From Nesterenkonia alba DSM 19423 (GTDB lineage Bacteria > Actinomycetota > Actinomycetes > Actinomycetales > Micrococcaceae), in assembly GCF_000421745.1 (NCBI RefSeq), contig NZ_ATXP01000014.1:1-64000 (forward strand): a stretch of DNA of 64,000 nucleotides, in the 5' to 3' direction. Below the pieces are notes generated by a model. That model was not told where the DNA came from and searched no databases. It saw only the letters and a program-made list of their open reading frames with translations. Positions 7,602 to 15,868 of this stretch are shown piece by piece. Numbering within the stretch: position 1 is the first letter of the stretch; each line of letters opens with the position of its first letter. A program made the position numbers and the translations under genes.

Positions 7602-8372
7602 TCAGCGTCGGGCGGTGGCGCGCCGCTGTAGCAGGATGCAACCGACGGCGAAGACGACCGTCCACACTGCGACGTTGAGCAGCAGCATCCACAGCGGGTC
7701 GGCGCCCTGAGTGGCGTCTCCGGCGGTGAGCAGCTCACCTTCGGTCAACGGGTAGCGCGCAATAGCGGTGACCCCATACATCGGGGTAAAGCGGCCGATA
7801 TCCAACAGCAGTCCTTCCAGAGGGAAGAAGTTATTGCCGAGGAAGCCCAAGATGACCAGTACCCCGGAGGCTGCCCCCACGGCTGCGTCGGAGCGGAACG
7901 CCAGCCCGGCCAGCAGTCCGTAGAGCGCAAACGGCAGTGAAGCCGCCACGGTGAGCACGGCGGTACCCACCCAACGGCCAGGGTCCATCTCGGTGGCGGT
8001 CAACAGCCCCACCAGGTTGATGAGCAGCACCGGTAGTGCGGCCATGGTCAGTGCAATGATGGATTTGGCCAGTACGAACATCCCATGCGGCATAGCGGTC
8101 AGGGCCAGCTGCCGGCCCCACCCTTGCTGTAGTTCCACCGCAGCGGAACCGGCCAGCGATGTGGTGGCTGTGGCGGCCCCGTAGACCGCGATCCCCACCA
8201 GTGTGTGGGCACTGACATTCCCGGTACCACCGGGTAGCTCGAAGGCGTTCCATTCGGTGCTGACCCCGAAGATGAGAAACAACACAGTAGGCAGCACGAT
8301 GATGAAGAAGGAATTGGCGAAGTTCCGTAGATTCCGCCAGAAGTCCATGAGGATGTAGGTGGTCAGGCTCAT
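7602..8372 (-). CDS. ABC-2 type exporter permease
   Basis: The protein is 256 residues long with six hydrophobic segments, beginning MSLTTYILMDFWRNLRN and containing the ABC-2 pattern of an N-terminal amphipathic helix followed by FIIVLPTVLFLIFG. It has no ATPase motifs of its own. Its ATG overlaps the stop of the ATPase gene by four bases, so the two make one transporter. Exporters of this class linked to DesK/DesR-type systems move lipids, antibiotics or peptides; the cargo here is unknown. Confidence 0.9.
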   Translation of the reverse strand: MSLTTYILMDFWRNLRNFANSFFIIVLPTVLFLIFGVSTEWNAFELPGGTGNVSAHTLVGIAVYGAATATTSLAGSAAVELQQGWGRQLALTAMPHGMFVLAKSIIALTMAALPVLLINLVGLLTATEMDPGRWVGTAVLTVAASLPFALYGLLAGLAFRSDAAVGAASGVLVILGFLGNNFFPLEGLLLDIGRFTPMYGVTAIARYPLTEGELLTAGDATQGADPLWMLLLNVAVWTVVFAVGCILLQRRATARR

Positions 8373-9361
8373 CGGGTGGCCTCCTGTGTGGTCTCGGGTG
8401 CCGCGTACTGGCTGGGTTCAGGCGGCGCGGGGTCTGTGGCCTGGGCGGTCAACTGCATGAATGCCTCTTCGAGGGTGGCCGGGCGCACGGTGATGCCGTG
8501 GGCTTCGGTGGCGGTGAGCAGGTAGCGGGCCAGCGCATCGGCGTCGTCAGTGCGGAAGGTGACCGTGGAGCCGTGGATTTCGTGGGAGATCACATGGGGC
8601 ACTGCGTGAAGATCAGCCGACGACGGCGACCAGCTCACTCGCACATGGGCGGCCCCTGCCTGCTGGCGCACCTCATCCGTGGGACCGTCGGCGATGATCC
8701 TCCCGTGATGCATCAGTACTGTGCGCCGGGCGAACTGTTCGGCTTCTTCCAGGTAGTGGGTGGCGAACAGGACCGTGGTGCCCGCATCGGCGGTGATCCG
8801 CATCCGGTCCCAGAATTCGTGCCGGGCGGAGACGTCCATCCCAGCGGTGGGTTCATCAAGCACGATGATCTCCGGGCTGGGCAGCAATGCCAGGGCGAAC
8901 TTCAGCCGCTGCTGCTGTCCCCCGGAGCATTTGCCGACGGTGCGGGAGGCGATCTCGGTCAACCCGGCGGTGGCGAGGACCTCACCTACCGGCAGCGGGT
9001 CAACGTGCAGGGCCGCGATGATCTGTACGGTCTCCTTGACCGTGAGATCAGGTAGCAGCCCGCCGGTTTGCAGCAGGGCGCCGATGCGCCCGCGTTGGGC
9101 GGCTTTCTTCGGTGATCCACCCAGCACGGTCACGGAGCCGGATTCGGGGTGGTTCAGCCCCAGCATCATGTCGATGAGGGTGGTCTTACCGGCCCCGTTG
9201 GGACCTAGGAGGGCGGTGACCTCACCGCGGGCGAAGCTCAGGCTCACAGAGTCGACCGCACGGAATCTCCCGCCGCTGCCGTCGGGAAAGGAACGGACGA
9301 CCTCATCGAGGGTGATCGCTTCTGTTGAGTTTGTGTCTGGTGAGTTTGCGTCTGTGGTCAT
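8369..9361 (-). CDS. ABC-2 exporter ATP-binding protein
   Basis: This 330-residue ATPase has Walker A GPNGAGKTT at residues 53-61, signature CSGGQQQR (Cys in place of the usual Leu), Walker B IIVLDEPTAGMD and H-loop ATHYLEE. A ~100-residue C-terminal extension ending in a Pro/Glu/Ala-rich tail resembles DrrA/NatA-type exporters. It is the first gene of a minus-strand unit: ATPase, permease, kinase, regulator. GTCATG/CATGAC half-sites lie 45-72 bases upstream of its start. Confidence 0.94.
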   Translation of the reverse strand: MTTDANSPDTNSTEAITLDEVVRSFPDGSGGRFRAVDSVSLSFARGEVTALLGPNGAGKTTLIDMMLGLNHPESGSVTVLGGSPKKAAQRGRIGALLQTGGLLPDLTVKETVQIIAALHVDPLPVGEVLATAGLTEIASRTVGKCSGGQQQRLKFALALLPSPEIIVLDEPTAGMDVSARHEFWDRMRITADAGTTVLFATHYLEEAEQFARRTVLMHHGRIIADGPTDEVRQQAGAAHVRVSWSPSSADLHAVPHVISHEIHGSTVTFRTDDADALARYLLTATEAHGITVRPATLEEAFMQLTAQATDPAPPEPSQYAAPETTQEATR

Positions 9362-9405
9362 GTCTCCACGGTGCCGCCGACGCTGGCAGGACGCGTAGAG
9401 CAGGT

Positions 9406-9433
9406 GTCATGAGTTGAGCATGACGTTTGTCAT
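9406..9433. promoter_or_regulatory. Candidate response-regulator operator upstream of the ABC exporter operon
   Basis: GTCATG (9406-9411) and CATGAC (9419-9424) form an inverted pair with a seven-base spacer. A further GTCAT at 9429-9433 pairs with ATGAC. They lie 45-72 bases upstream of the ABC ATPase start, overlapping the end of the phosphatase gene. LuxR-type regulators commonly bind such short inverted half-sites; binding here is inferred. Confidence 0.45.
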
Positions 9434-10197
9434 CGGATGGTGGGTCCGGGCGCTTCCTCGGGGTTGAGCAGCTCCGGGGAGAGGTTGAATAGTCTCAGCC
9501 GGGCGCTGTTCTGGATCTGTTGGTCACTCAGGATGCGGATGATCTGGGCCTCGTCCTCTGCACTGAGGTCATCTCCCAGACCGGCCTTGGGCAGGGTGGA
9601 TGAGACCGGTCCGGTGTGCAGCCGGATGTCGACGAAAGTGGTGGAGGCGTTCGTCAGTGGCACCCACCAGTGGGGCTGGACCAGCCCCAGGGAGCGCAGC
9701 AGCAGTCGCAGCGAACTGCCGTGGGAGACCAGCACCGTGGTGCGAACCTCGAAGCCCAGGTCAACCGAAGGAGTGGGTGTGGTCTCGGCGGTGGCGCGAA
9801 CAGCGGCGAAGAAGGCCCGCCGCATCCGCTCGGTGACCTCCTCGTTGGTCTCTCCTCCGGGGGGTGTGTACTGGCCGCTGCGCATGGCGGTGAACAGCTC
9901 GGGCTGCTCATCGCGTAGTTCGGCGCCGCGGCGGCCTTCCCATTCACCGAACCCCATCTCACAGAGTTCGTCCCAGATACTGGGGGCGAAGCCCAGCTCA
10001 AAGGCTTCAAATGTCTGGTGAGTGCGTTGCAGGGTGGACACGTGTCCCTGGGTGGGGTTCTGGCCGCGGATGAGCCCACCGGCAAGGGTCGATTGGGTGA
10101 GCCCGGCCTCAGAGAGTGGGATGTCCGTGCGCCCCTGCATCCGCCCTTCGGCATTCCACTGCGTTTCCCCATGTCTGACCAGCAGAACCCGGATCAT
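9430..10197 (-). CDS. Histidine phosphatase family protein (phosphoglycerate-mutase-like)
   Basis: This 255-residue protein begins MIRVLLVRHGETQWNAEGRM; RHGE carries the phospho-acceptor His9. QGRTDIPLSEAG follows, and the second catalytic His is in LVSHGSSLRLLL near residue 165. The fold hydrolyses phosphate esters; sequence alone does not separate acid phosphatase, ribonuclease-H-linked or broad phosphatase roles. A ~35-residue insert (AEDEAQIIRILSDQQIQNS) near the C-terminus is unusual for the family. It is the only gene between divergent rmuC and the ABC exporter unit. Confidence 0.92.
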   Translation of the reverse strand: MIRVLLVRHGETQWNAEGRMQGRTDIPLSEAGLTQSTLAGGLIRGQNPTQGHVSTLQRTHQTFEAFELGFAPSIWDELCEMGFGEWEGRRGAELRDEQPELFTAMRSGQYTPPGGETNEEVTERMRRAFFAAVRATAETTPTPSVDLGFEVRTTVLVSHGSSLRLLLRSLGLVQPHWWVPLTNASTTFVDIRLHTGPVSSTLPKAGLGDDLSAEDEAQIIRILSDQQIQNSARLRLFNLSPELLNPEEAPGPTIR

Positions 10198-10312
10198 GCC
10201 CGCTCCTTATCACGTGCCTCATCAATGGTGTCTTCAACCTACGACGTCGACTCCGCCGCCTGACTACCCTATCCGCACCGCATGAGTTCTTCAGGTGAGG
10301 AGGTCACCGGCT

Positions 10313-11608
10313 ATGTCACCGGTGGCTGGCACAGTAGACGCCATGGAGTGGATGCAATTAGTGACCGGGCTGGTGCTCGGAGGTGTGCTCGGGGCCGGGC
10401 TGCTGTGGTTTCTGCTGCGCGACCGAATGGACCAGGTCCGCAGCCTGCAGGATCAGCTCAGCGCCAGTGAACAGCAGTTAGCCGCCGCCCGGGGTCGGTT
10501 GGAGGAGGTGGACCGGGAACGCAGTCTGCGTGCGGAGGCGGAGGCTGAACGGGAATCTCTCCTGGAGCTGCTGCATCCGGTCCGGCAGGGGGTCACGGAG
10601 GTCCAACGGCGGGTCGCGGAGATGGAGCGGCACCGGGCGGCTGAGCACTCCCAGTTGGCTGAACAATTAACGGCAGCGGCCCGCACTGACGCCCACCTGA
10701 TGGAGACCACCCACCAGCTGCTTTCGGCTCTGCACTCGACCTCGGCGCGGGGGCACTGGGGTGAGGTGCAGCTGCGCCGGGTGGTGGAGGCCGCGGGCAT
10801 GTTGCCGCATGTGGATTTCCTCGAGCAGCACTCGGCCACCGGTGCGGAGGGGCAGTCGCTGCGTCCGGATCTGGTGGTCCGGTTGCCGGGCGGTCGGCAC
10901 CTGGTCATCGACGCTAAAGCCCCGCTACACCCGGAGGATCCAGCCGGGCAGGCCCGGGCGCTGCGGGCCCGGATTCATGAACTGTCTCAGCGAAAGTACT
11001 GGCAGGCGGTGGAGCGCTCACCAGAGGTGGTGTTCTGCTTTCTGCCGGCTGAATCACTACTGGGCGCGGCACTGGAGGCTGACGCTGGCCTGCTCGACGA
11101 CGCCGTCTCCCGCGGAGTGACCGTTGTCTCACCTGCTTCTCTGCTGGCGGCGTTAAAAGCCGTGGAGGCCGCCTGGCGCCAAGAGCACCTCATGGCCAAT
11201 GCCGCCCAGCTGATCGACCACTCCCGGGATCTGTACCGCCGGCTGGCGCGGATGGGAGAGCATCTTCAGCGCACCGGGCAGCGGCTGCGGCAGACCGTGG
11301 ATGCCTACAACGGGTTACTGGGCAATCTTGAGCGGCAGGTGTTGCCCAAAGTGGAGACGATGAGCCGTCTACAGGTCACAGAAAGCTCCGAAGGCTCTGG
11401 CGACCACCTGGATGCCCTGAGCCGTGGGGTTGAATCCTCCGCGGTGGAGCTAGAACTCAGCCCGCTGGGGCCGCGGTTGACCGTGGGCGCCCAGCAGACC
11501 GGCGAGCCCGAAAGTGAGGGGTCCGAGCAGGCAGAAAGCTCCGGTGAGAGCCTCGATGGACCCACCACTGCGTCCGATCAGGAACCCGATGGAGGGGCTA
11601 GAGCGTGA
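10313..11608 (+). CDS. rmuC: DNA recombination protein RmuC
   Basis: This 431-residue protein has an N-terminal membrane anchor (LVTGLVLGGVLGAGLLWFLL), a long coiled coil (residues ~40-135, rich in Gln, Glu and Arg), and the RmuC nuclease-like core with GHWGEVQLRRVVEAAGM and PDLVVRLPGG...VIDAKAPL. RmuC limits recombination at inverted repeats in E. coli. ATG 10313 was chosen because GAGGAGG stands about ten bases upstream; ATG 10343 is an alternative. Its 3' end overlaps the convergent DASS transporter by 11 bases. The last ~70 residues are low-complexity Ser/Glu/Gly. Confidence 0.95.
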   Translation: MSPVAGTVDAMEWMQLVTGLVLGGVLGAGLLWFLLRDRMDQVRSLQDQLSASEQQLAAARGRLEEVDRERSLRAEAEAERESLLELLHPVRQGVTEVQRRVAEMERHRAAEHSQLAEQLTAAARTDAHLMETTHQLLSALHSTSARGHWGEVQLRRVVEAAGMLPHVDFLEQHSATGAEGQSLRPDLVVRLPGGRHLVIDAKAPLHPEDPAGQARALRARIHELSQRKYWQAVERSPEVVFCFLPAESLLGAALEADAGLLDDAVSRGVTVVSPASLLAALKAVEAAWRQEHLMANAAQLIDHSRDLYRRLARMGEHLQRTGQRLRQTVDAYNGLLGNLERQVLPKVETMSRLQVTESSEGSGDHLDALSRGVESSAVELELSPLGPRLTVGAQQTGEPESEGSEQAESSGESLDGPTTASDQEPDGGARA

Positions 11609-13289
11609 GGTCGAAGACCCACAACAGGATTGTCATCGACACAAGGGTGATGATGACAACCCCGATGATGTTCAACCACAGCCCGCCTTTGACCATCTGC
11701 CCGATCGTCACATAGCCCGACCCATAAGCAATGGCGTTGGGCGGAGTGGCCACCGGCAGCATGAAGGCGCAGGTCGCGGCCAGGGCCACGGGGGCGGCCA
11801 GCACTAGCGGATCGACGCCGGTTCCCATCGCGACACCGGAGGCCACCGGGAGGAATGTCGCCGCCGTGGCGGTGTTCGAGGTCATCTCCGTCAGCAGCAA
11901 CACACCCGCGGCAGCGATGAGCACCAGGACCCAGACCGGGATACCGGCGAGTCCTTCGACTTGGGTGCCCAACCAGTCGGAGAGTCCCGAAGCGCCGAAC
12001 TGTCCGGAGAGCGCGAGGCCTCCCCCGAAGAGCAGCAGCACACCCCAGGGCAATTTGACGGCGTACTCCCAGTCGAGCAGGCGGACGCCCTTCTTCGCCT
12101 TGCCGCCAGCCGGCAATAGGAACAGCAGCAAAGCGATGGCCATGGCGATACCGGCGTCATCGATGAAGGGCTCCGCATCGGGGTCCAGCACACCGACCTC
12201 GGCCAGTAAGTCAGTACCGAGCGGAATGAACACCCATGAGCAGGCGGCCAGGATGAAGATGAGCAAGGTGCGGATTTCCCCCTGGCTCATGGGCCCGAGC
12301 TTGTCCAACTCCGTTCGGACGAGTTCTCGTCCTCCGGGGACATCGTCGATCTCGGGGCGGAAAACCACTTTGGTGAGCAGGAACCAGGTGACCACAAGCA
12401 TCACGATGGAGATCGGCACTCCGACGAGCATCCACTGCCCGAAGGTGATGACCAGGTCGTGGTTGGCATCCATGTGCCCCACCAACAGGGTGTTCGGCGG
12501 GGTGCCGATGATCGTTCCCAACGAGCCCACCGAGGCGGCGTAGGCGATACCGAGCATCAGCGCGGTCCCGAAGTTGGACTTGATGACCTCCTTCTTCGCC
12601 TCGTCTTCGTCCTCATCGGTCCCGGCGGTGGCGGGGTCCTCCCCGGCGACCACCTTGCGTACCAGCATGAGGATGGAGATCCCGATGGGCAGCATCATCA
12701 CCGCGGTGGCGGTGTTGGAGACCCACATGGAGAGGAACCCGGTAGCGATCATGAACCCGGCAATGAGGTAGACGGGTTTTGACCCCATCAACCGCAGGGT
12801 CAACAACGCAATTCTGCGGTGGAGATTCCACCTCTGCATGGCCAGGGCAAGCATGAACCCGCCCATAAAGATGAAGATGATGTTGTTGCCGTAGCTGGCC
12901 CCGATGTCATCAACACTGACTCCCCCAGCGGCTTCATCGCCCGAGCCGTACTCATCCTCTGGCACCAGCACCGGGAAGATGACCAGCGGCAGCAGCGCGG
13001 TCGCCGGAATCGGCACCGCCTCGGTCATCCACCACACGCCCATCAGCACCGCGGTGGCGGCCACCAGCCGGGGCCATACTTCCAGGTCCCCGGGCATGAT
13101 GGCGAAGATGAGCAGCGCGGCGGCGACACCGCCGAACAGCCCGAGCAGGCGCCGGATGATCGTAGGTTTCTCGAACCCCTCGGCTTGGTGCCCGGCAGAA
13201 AGCTGCGCCGCTTCCCGCTGGGACTGCTCTTGGGGGTCGTATTGCTTCAGGTGGTCCCCGGTGACCCGGGATCGTGGCGGCGTCATCAT
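11598..13289 (-). CDS. DASS-family (SLC13) sodium/dicarboxylate symporter
   Basis: This 563-residue transporter has about 11-13 hydrophobic segments and both copies of the SNT signature of the family: WVSNTATAVMMLPIG and TSNTATAATFLPVA. They pair with GTPPNTLL and ATPPNAIAYGSG. The family imports succinate, malate, fumarate or citrate with Na+. A cytoplasmic loop carries an acidic run (TDEDEDEAKK). ATG 13289 follows AGGAG by about nine bases; a longer frame from 13358 has no support. It is convergent with rmuC, overlapping 11 bases. Confidence 0.93.
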   Translation of the reverse strand: MMTPPRSRVTGDHLKQYDPQEQSQREAAQLSAGHQAEGFEKPTIIRRLLGLFGGVAAALLIFAIMPGDLEVWPRLVAATAVLMGVWWMTEAVPIPATALLPLVIFPVLVPEDEYGSGDEAAGGVSVDDIGASYGNNIIFIFMGGFMLALAMQRWNLHRRIALLTLRLMGSKPVYLIAGFMIATGFLSMWVSNTATAVMMLPIGISILMLVRKVVAGEDPATAGTDEDEDEAKKEVIKSNFGTALMLGIAYAASVGSLGTIIGTPPNTLLVGHMDANHDLVITFGQWMLVGVPISIVMLVVTWFLLTKVVFRPEIDDVPGGRELVRTELDKLGPMSQGEIRTLLIFILAACSWVFIPLGTDLLAEVGVLDPDAEPFIDDAGIAMAIALLLFLLPAGGKAKKGVRLLDWEYAVKLPWGVLLLFGGGLALSGQFGASGLSDWLGTQVEGLAGIPVWVLVLIAAAGVLLLTEMTSNTATAATFLPVASGVAMGTGVDPLVLAAPVALAATCAFMLPVATPPNAIAYGSGYVTIGQMVKGGLWLNIIGVVIITLVSMTILLWVFDLTL

Positions 13290-13413
13290 CTCGCACACTC
13301 CTGATGTTCTGTGGTCCGTGTCACTGGAGTCTACGGTGTGGGACGGCATGATCGCCACGCTGCGTCACCGGGTGGTTCTCTCCAAGCAGCTGCAGGTCAG
13401 CCTCCTGGGCGGG

Positions 13414-14619
13414 TCAGTCTCGGGGCAGGACCAACAGCGCCAGCACGGTGGCCGCTGCGGTGAGCCCTAAAACCATACCGACTGTGCCGGGCCAGCCAGC
13501 CAGGTGCAGAAACCATCCTCCGGCATAGCCGAAAAGGGATGAACCCCCGTAGTAGCCGAGGTTGTACAGGGAGGCCGACTGGGCTCGGCCTGCTACCGCA
13601 GCGGAGCCCGCCCACCCGGAGGCCACCGCATGGGCGGCAAAGAACCCTCCGGTCAGCAGTACCACCCCAGCGATAATGACGCCCAGATGCGGCACGAGGG
13701 TCAGCCCCACTCCGGCCATCATGATGAGGTTTCCGACCAGCAGTACTGGCCGCCGGCCGAAGCGCGCGGCGAACTGACCAGCTCGCGGCGAGGAGAACGT
13801 ACCGGCCAGATAAGCCAGGAAGACCAGAGAAATCAGCCACAAGGGCAGCGCGAAGGGCTCCTCGGCCAGGTGAAAGGTCAGGAAGTTATACATCGCGACG
13901 AACCCACCCATGGTGAGGAAGCCCTGCAGGTAGAGCACCCCCAGCACCGGCGAACGCAGGTTCCCGGTCAGTGCTCGCAGCCCCGCGGCGATGTTTGTGC
14001 GGGCGGGGGTGAACTGACGACCCTGCGGGGCCAGCCACAGGAACAGCAGAACGCAGAGGATAGCGAGACCGGCGACGACGATCACTCCGGTCTTCCACCC
14101 CAGATGCTCCCCCACGGGTGCAGCCAGGATGCGTCCAGCCAGTCCACCCAGCGTGGTGCCGGAGATATAGGTCCCGGCCGCCACCGCTGCCACCCGCCGG
14201 CTGACTTCCTCGTTGAGATAGGCCACGGCCAGGGCGGGGACTCCGCCGAGCATGAGACCTTCGACGAAGCGCAACGTGATCGCAGCCCAGAAGCCGGGAA
14301 CCAGCACCACCAGCACCGCACACAGGCACGCCAAGCTGATCGCCCACCCCATGGCCGGTTTCCGGCCGACGGCATCCCCGATGTACGACCAGGGAATCAC
14401 CCCCAGGGCCAAGCCGAGTGTTGCCGCGGAAATCATCAGCGCAGCGCGGTCGGCGGTGACCCCGTAGTCAGTGGCGATCAGCGGCAACAGCCCCTGCGGA
14501 GAGTAGAGCTGAGCGAAAGTCGCCACTCCGATGAAAAACAGTGCCACCAGCAACCGCCGGTAAGCGGGGGTACCGGGAAGGTGCCCGGTGGCAGAAGACC
14601 CAGTGACGTCGTCGTTCAC
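13414..14619 (-). CDS. Major facilitator superfamily transporter (YnfM-like)
   Basis: This 401-residue protein has 12 predicted membrane segments. The MFS loop 2-3 motif is GDAVGRKPAMGWA, and its loop 8-9 counterpart appears as RFGRRPVLLVGN. Opening LLVALFFIGVATFAQLYSPQ resembles the YnfM/arabinose-efflux group. Substrate cannot be deduced. The TSUP gene lies 44 bases upstream on the same strand, so they probably share a transcript. Confidence 0.9.
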   Translation of the reverse strand: MNDDVTGSSATGHLPGTPAYRRLLVALFFIGVATFAQLYSPQGLLPLIATDYGVTADRAALMISAATLGLALGVIPWSYIGDAVGRKPAMGWAISLACLCAVLVVLVPGFWAAITLRFVEGLMLGGVPALAVAYLNEEVSRRVAAVAAGTYISGTTLGGLAGRILAAPVGEHLGWKTGVIVVAGLAILCVLLFLWLAPQGRQFTPARTNIAAGLRALTGNLRSPVLGVLYLQGFLTMGGFVAMYNFLTFHLAEEPFALPLWLISLVFLAYLAGTFSSPRAGQFAARFGRRPVLLVGNLIMMAGVGLTLVPHLGVIIAGVVLLTGGFFAAHAVASGWAGSAAVAGRAQSASLYNLGYYGGSSLFGYAGGWFLHLAGWPGTVGMVLGLTAAATVLALLVLPRD

Positions 14620-14663
14620 GTTGCCCTACCCTACGCCGCTGCCGTCAACGTGATCCGTTGCGT

Positions 14664-15437
14664 TCACCCGACCCCGGCTACCTCCAGGCTTCCACGGATG
14701 ATGGCTCCGGCACCGCCGAGCCCGGCCAGTGTCATCGCCAGCCTCCGAGCCCAGGAAACCGGAACGTGGCGGGCCAGCCGCGTACCGAGGAACAACCCCA
14801 CCAGCACGAAGCAGACGATCCCCAGAAACAAATACGGCACCGGTGGCAGCCCCTCCACGGGCGTGGAGTCCACTGAGCCCAGTGCCAGCTTGCTCAACGC
14901 GGAGACCGCACCCATGGTCATGAAGATCGGCTGCAGAGTTGCAGCGAAGCTGACCTGTTCCCACCGGGAAACCCGTGAGTAGATGACCATCACTGGCGCC
15001 GCCACCCCGGAGGTCGTATTGAAGAACCCGCCGAGGAACCCTGTGGCCACTGCAGGCAGTCGTCCGGTCCATTCGGGCAGGCGCCGCAGCGAGACCGTCA
15101 CCAACAGGGCGAAGACCACAATGCTGCCCAGGATGATGGAGAGCCACCCGGCCGAAAGCTGACCCACCAGCCAGGCCCCCGGGATCGCACCCAGCACTGC
15201 AGGGGGAATGATGATCCAGAACTTCCGCCAGTCGATCGCTGACCAGACGGCGATCATGATGCACAGCCCGGAGACGAAAGTCGTCATATTCGTCAGCAGC
15301 ACCCCGAAGGCCGGCCCCAGGATAAGGGAGAGCACAGGAGCGACCACCAGCCCCACTCCGGTGCCGGAGAGCCGCTGCAGCACAGTGCCGATCAGCACTG
15401 CCGTTGCGATGATGAGCAGCGCGAGGGTCTCGGTCAT
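14664..15437 (-). CDS. TSUP (TauE/SafE) family membrane transporter
   Basis: This 257-residue protein has eight hydrophobic segments. It shows the TSUP pattern of two repeated halves, with GTGVGLVVAPVLSLILGP near the N-terminus and GFLGGFFNTTSGVAAPVMVIY in the middle. Members move small anions such as sulfite, sulfoacetate or organosulfonates. No sulfur genes are adjacent, so the substrate remains open. It is first in a likely two-gene unit with the MFS gene. Confidence 0.9.
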   Translation of the reverse strand: MTETLALLIIATAVLIGTVLQRLSGTGVGLVVAPVLSLILGPAFGVLLTNMTTFVSGLCIMIAVWSAIDWRKFWIIIPPAVLGAIPGAWLVGQLSAGWLSIILGSIVVFALLVTVSLRRLPEWTGRLPAVATGFLGGFFNTTSGVAAPVMVIYSRVSRWEQVSFAATLQPIFMTMGAVSALSKLALGSVDSTPVEGLPPVPYLFLGIVCFVLVGLFLGTRLARHVPVSWARRLAMTLAGLGGAGAIIRGSLEVAGVG

Positions 15438-15513
15438 GGGCTCATCGTAAGCCTCCGGGGTCCGTGCTTCCCGTCGTCACGGGGTTCTATGCTCCGCACG
15501 TACCGGAAGTCAG

Positions 15514-15576
15514 TGGTTCCCAGGTGAGGAATTCCCAGGGTCAGGGATTCCCCAGGTCAGAGACTCCCCGGGTCAG
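15514..15576 (+). repeat. Four tandem ~16-bp degenerate repeats at the 3' end of xseB
   Basis: Units TGGTTCCCAGGTGAG, GAATTCCCAGGGTCAG, GGATTCCCCAGGTCAG and AGACTCCCCGGGTCAG follow head to tail with a fifth decayed unit to 15591. The array crosses the xseB stop codon (15557-15559), so it shapes the last residues of XseB. It probably arose by replication slippage. Confidence 0.75.
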
Positions 15577-15868
15577 TGCTTCCGCTCTCAGTGGCTTCTT
15601 GGTCAGGGTCTGCCTGCTGGGTCTCGGCACCATTGAGTGAGCTTCGGACCTCGTCAAGCCGGGTCCGTGCTCCGTCCAGCCACCGTTCGCACCGGTCGGC
15701 AAGAGCCTCCCCGCGCTGCCACAGCGCTAAGGATTCCTCCAAGGGGGCCCCGCCGCTTTCGAGTTTGGTCACCACCGCGAGAAGCTCCTCACGCGCCTGT
15801 TCGTAGCTGAGATTCTCAATGTCATCGAGCTCTGCGCTGCTGAATTTTTCCTCGGTGTTCTCACTCAC
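15557..15868 (-). CDS. xseB: Exodeoxyribonuclease VII small subunit
   Basis: This 103-residue protein contains the XseB core SYEQAREELLAVVTKLESGG followed by PLEESLALWQRGEALADRCE. With XseA it forms the single-strand-specific exonuclease VII complex. Its ATG overlaps the xseA stop by four bases, so translation is coupled. The acidic Gly/Ser C-terminal tail is encoded by slipped 16-bp repeats and is not expected to be functional. Confidence 0.96.
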   Translation of the reverse strand: MSENTEEKFSSAELDDIENLSYEQAREELLAVVTKLESGGAPLEESLALWQRGEALADRCERWLDGARTRLDEVRSSLNGAETQQADPDQEATESGSTDPGSL

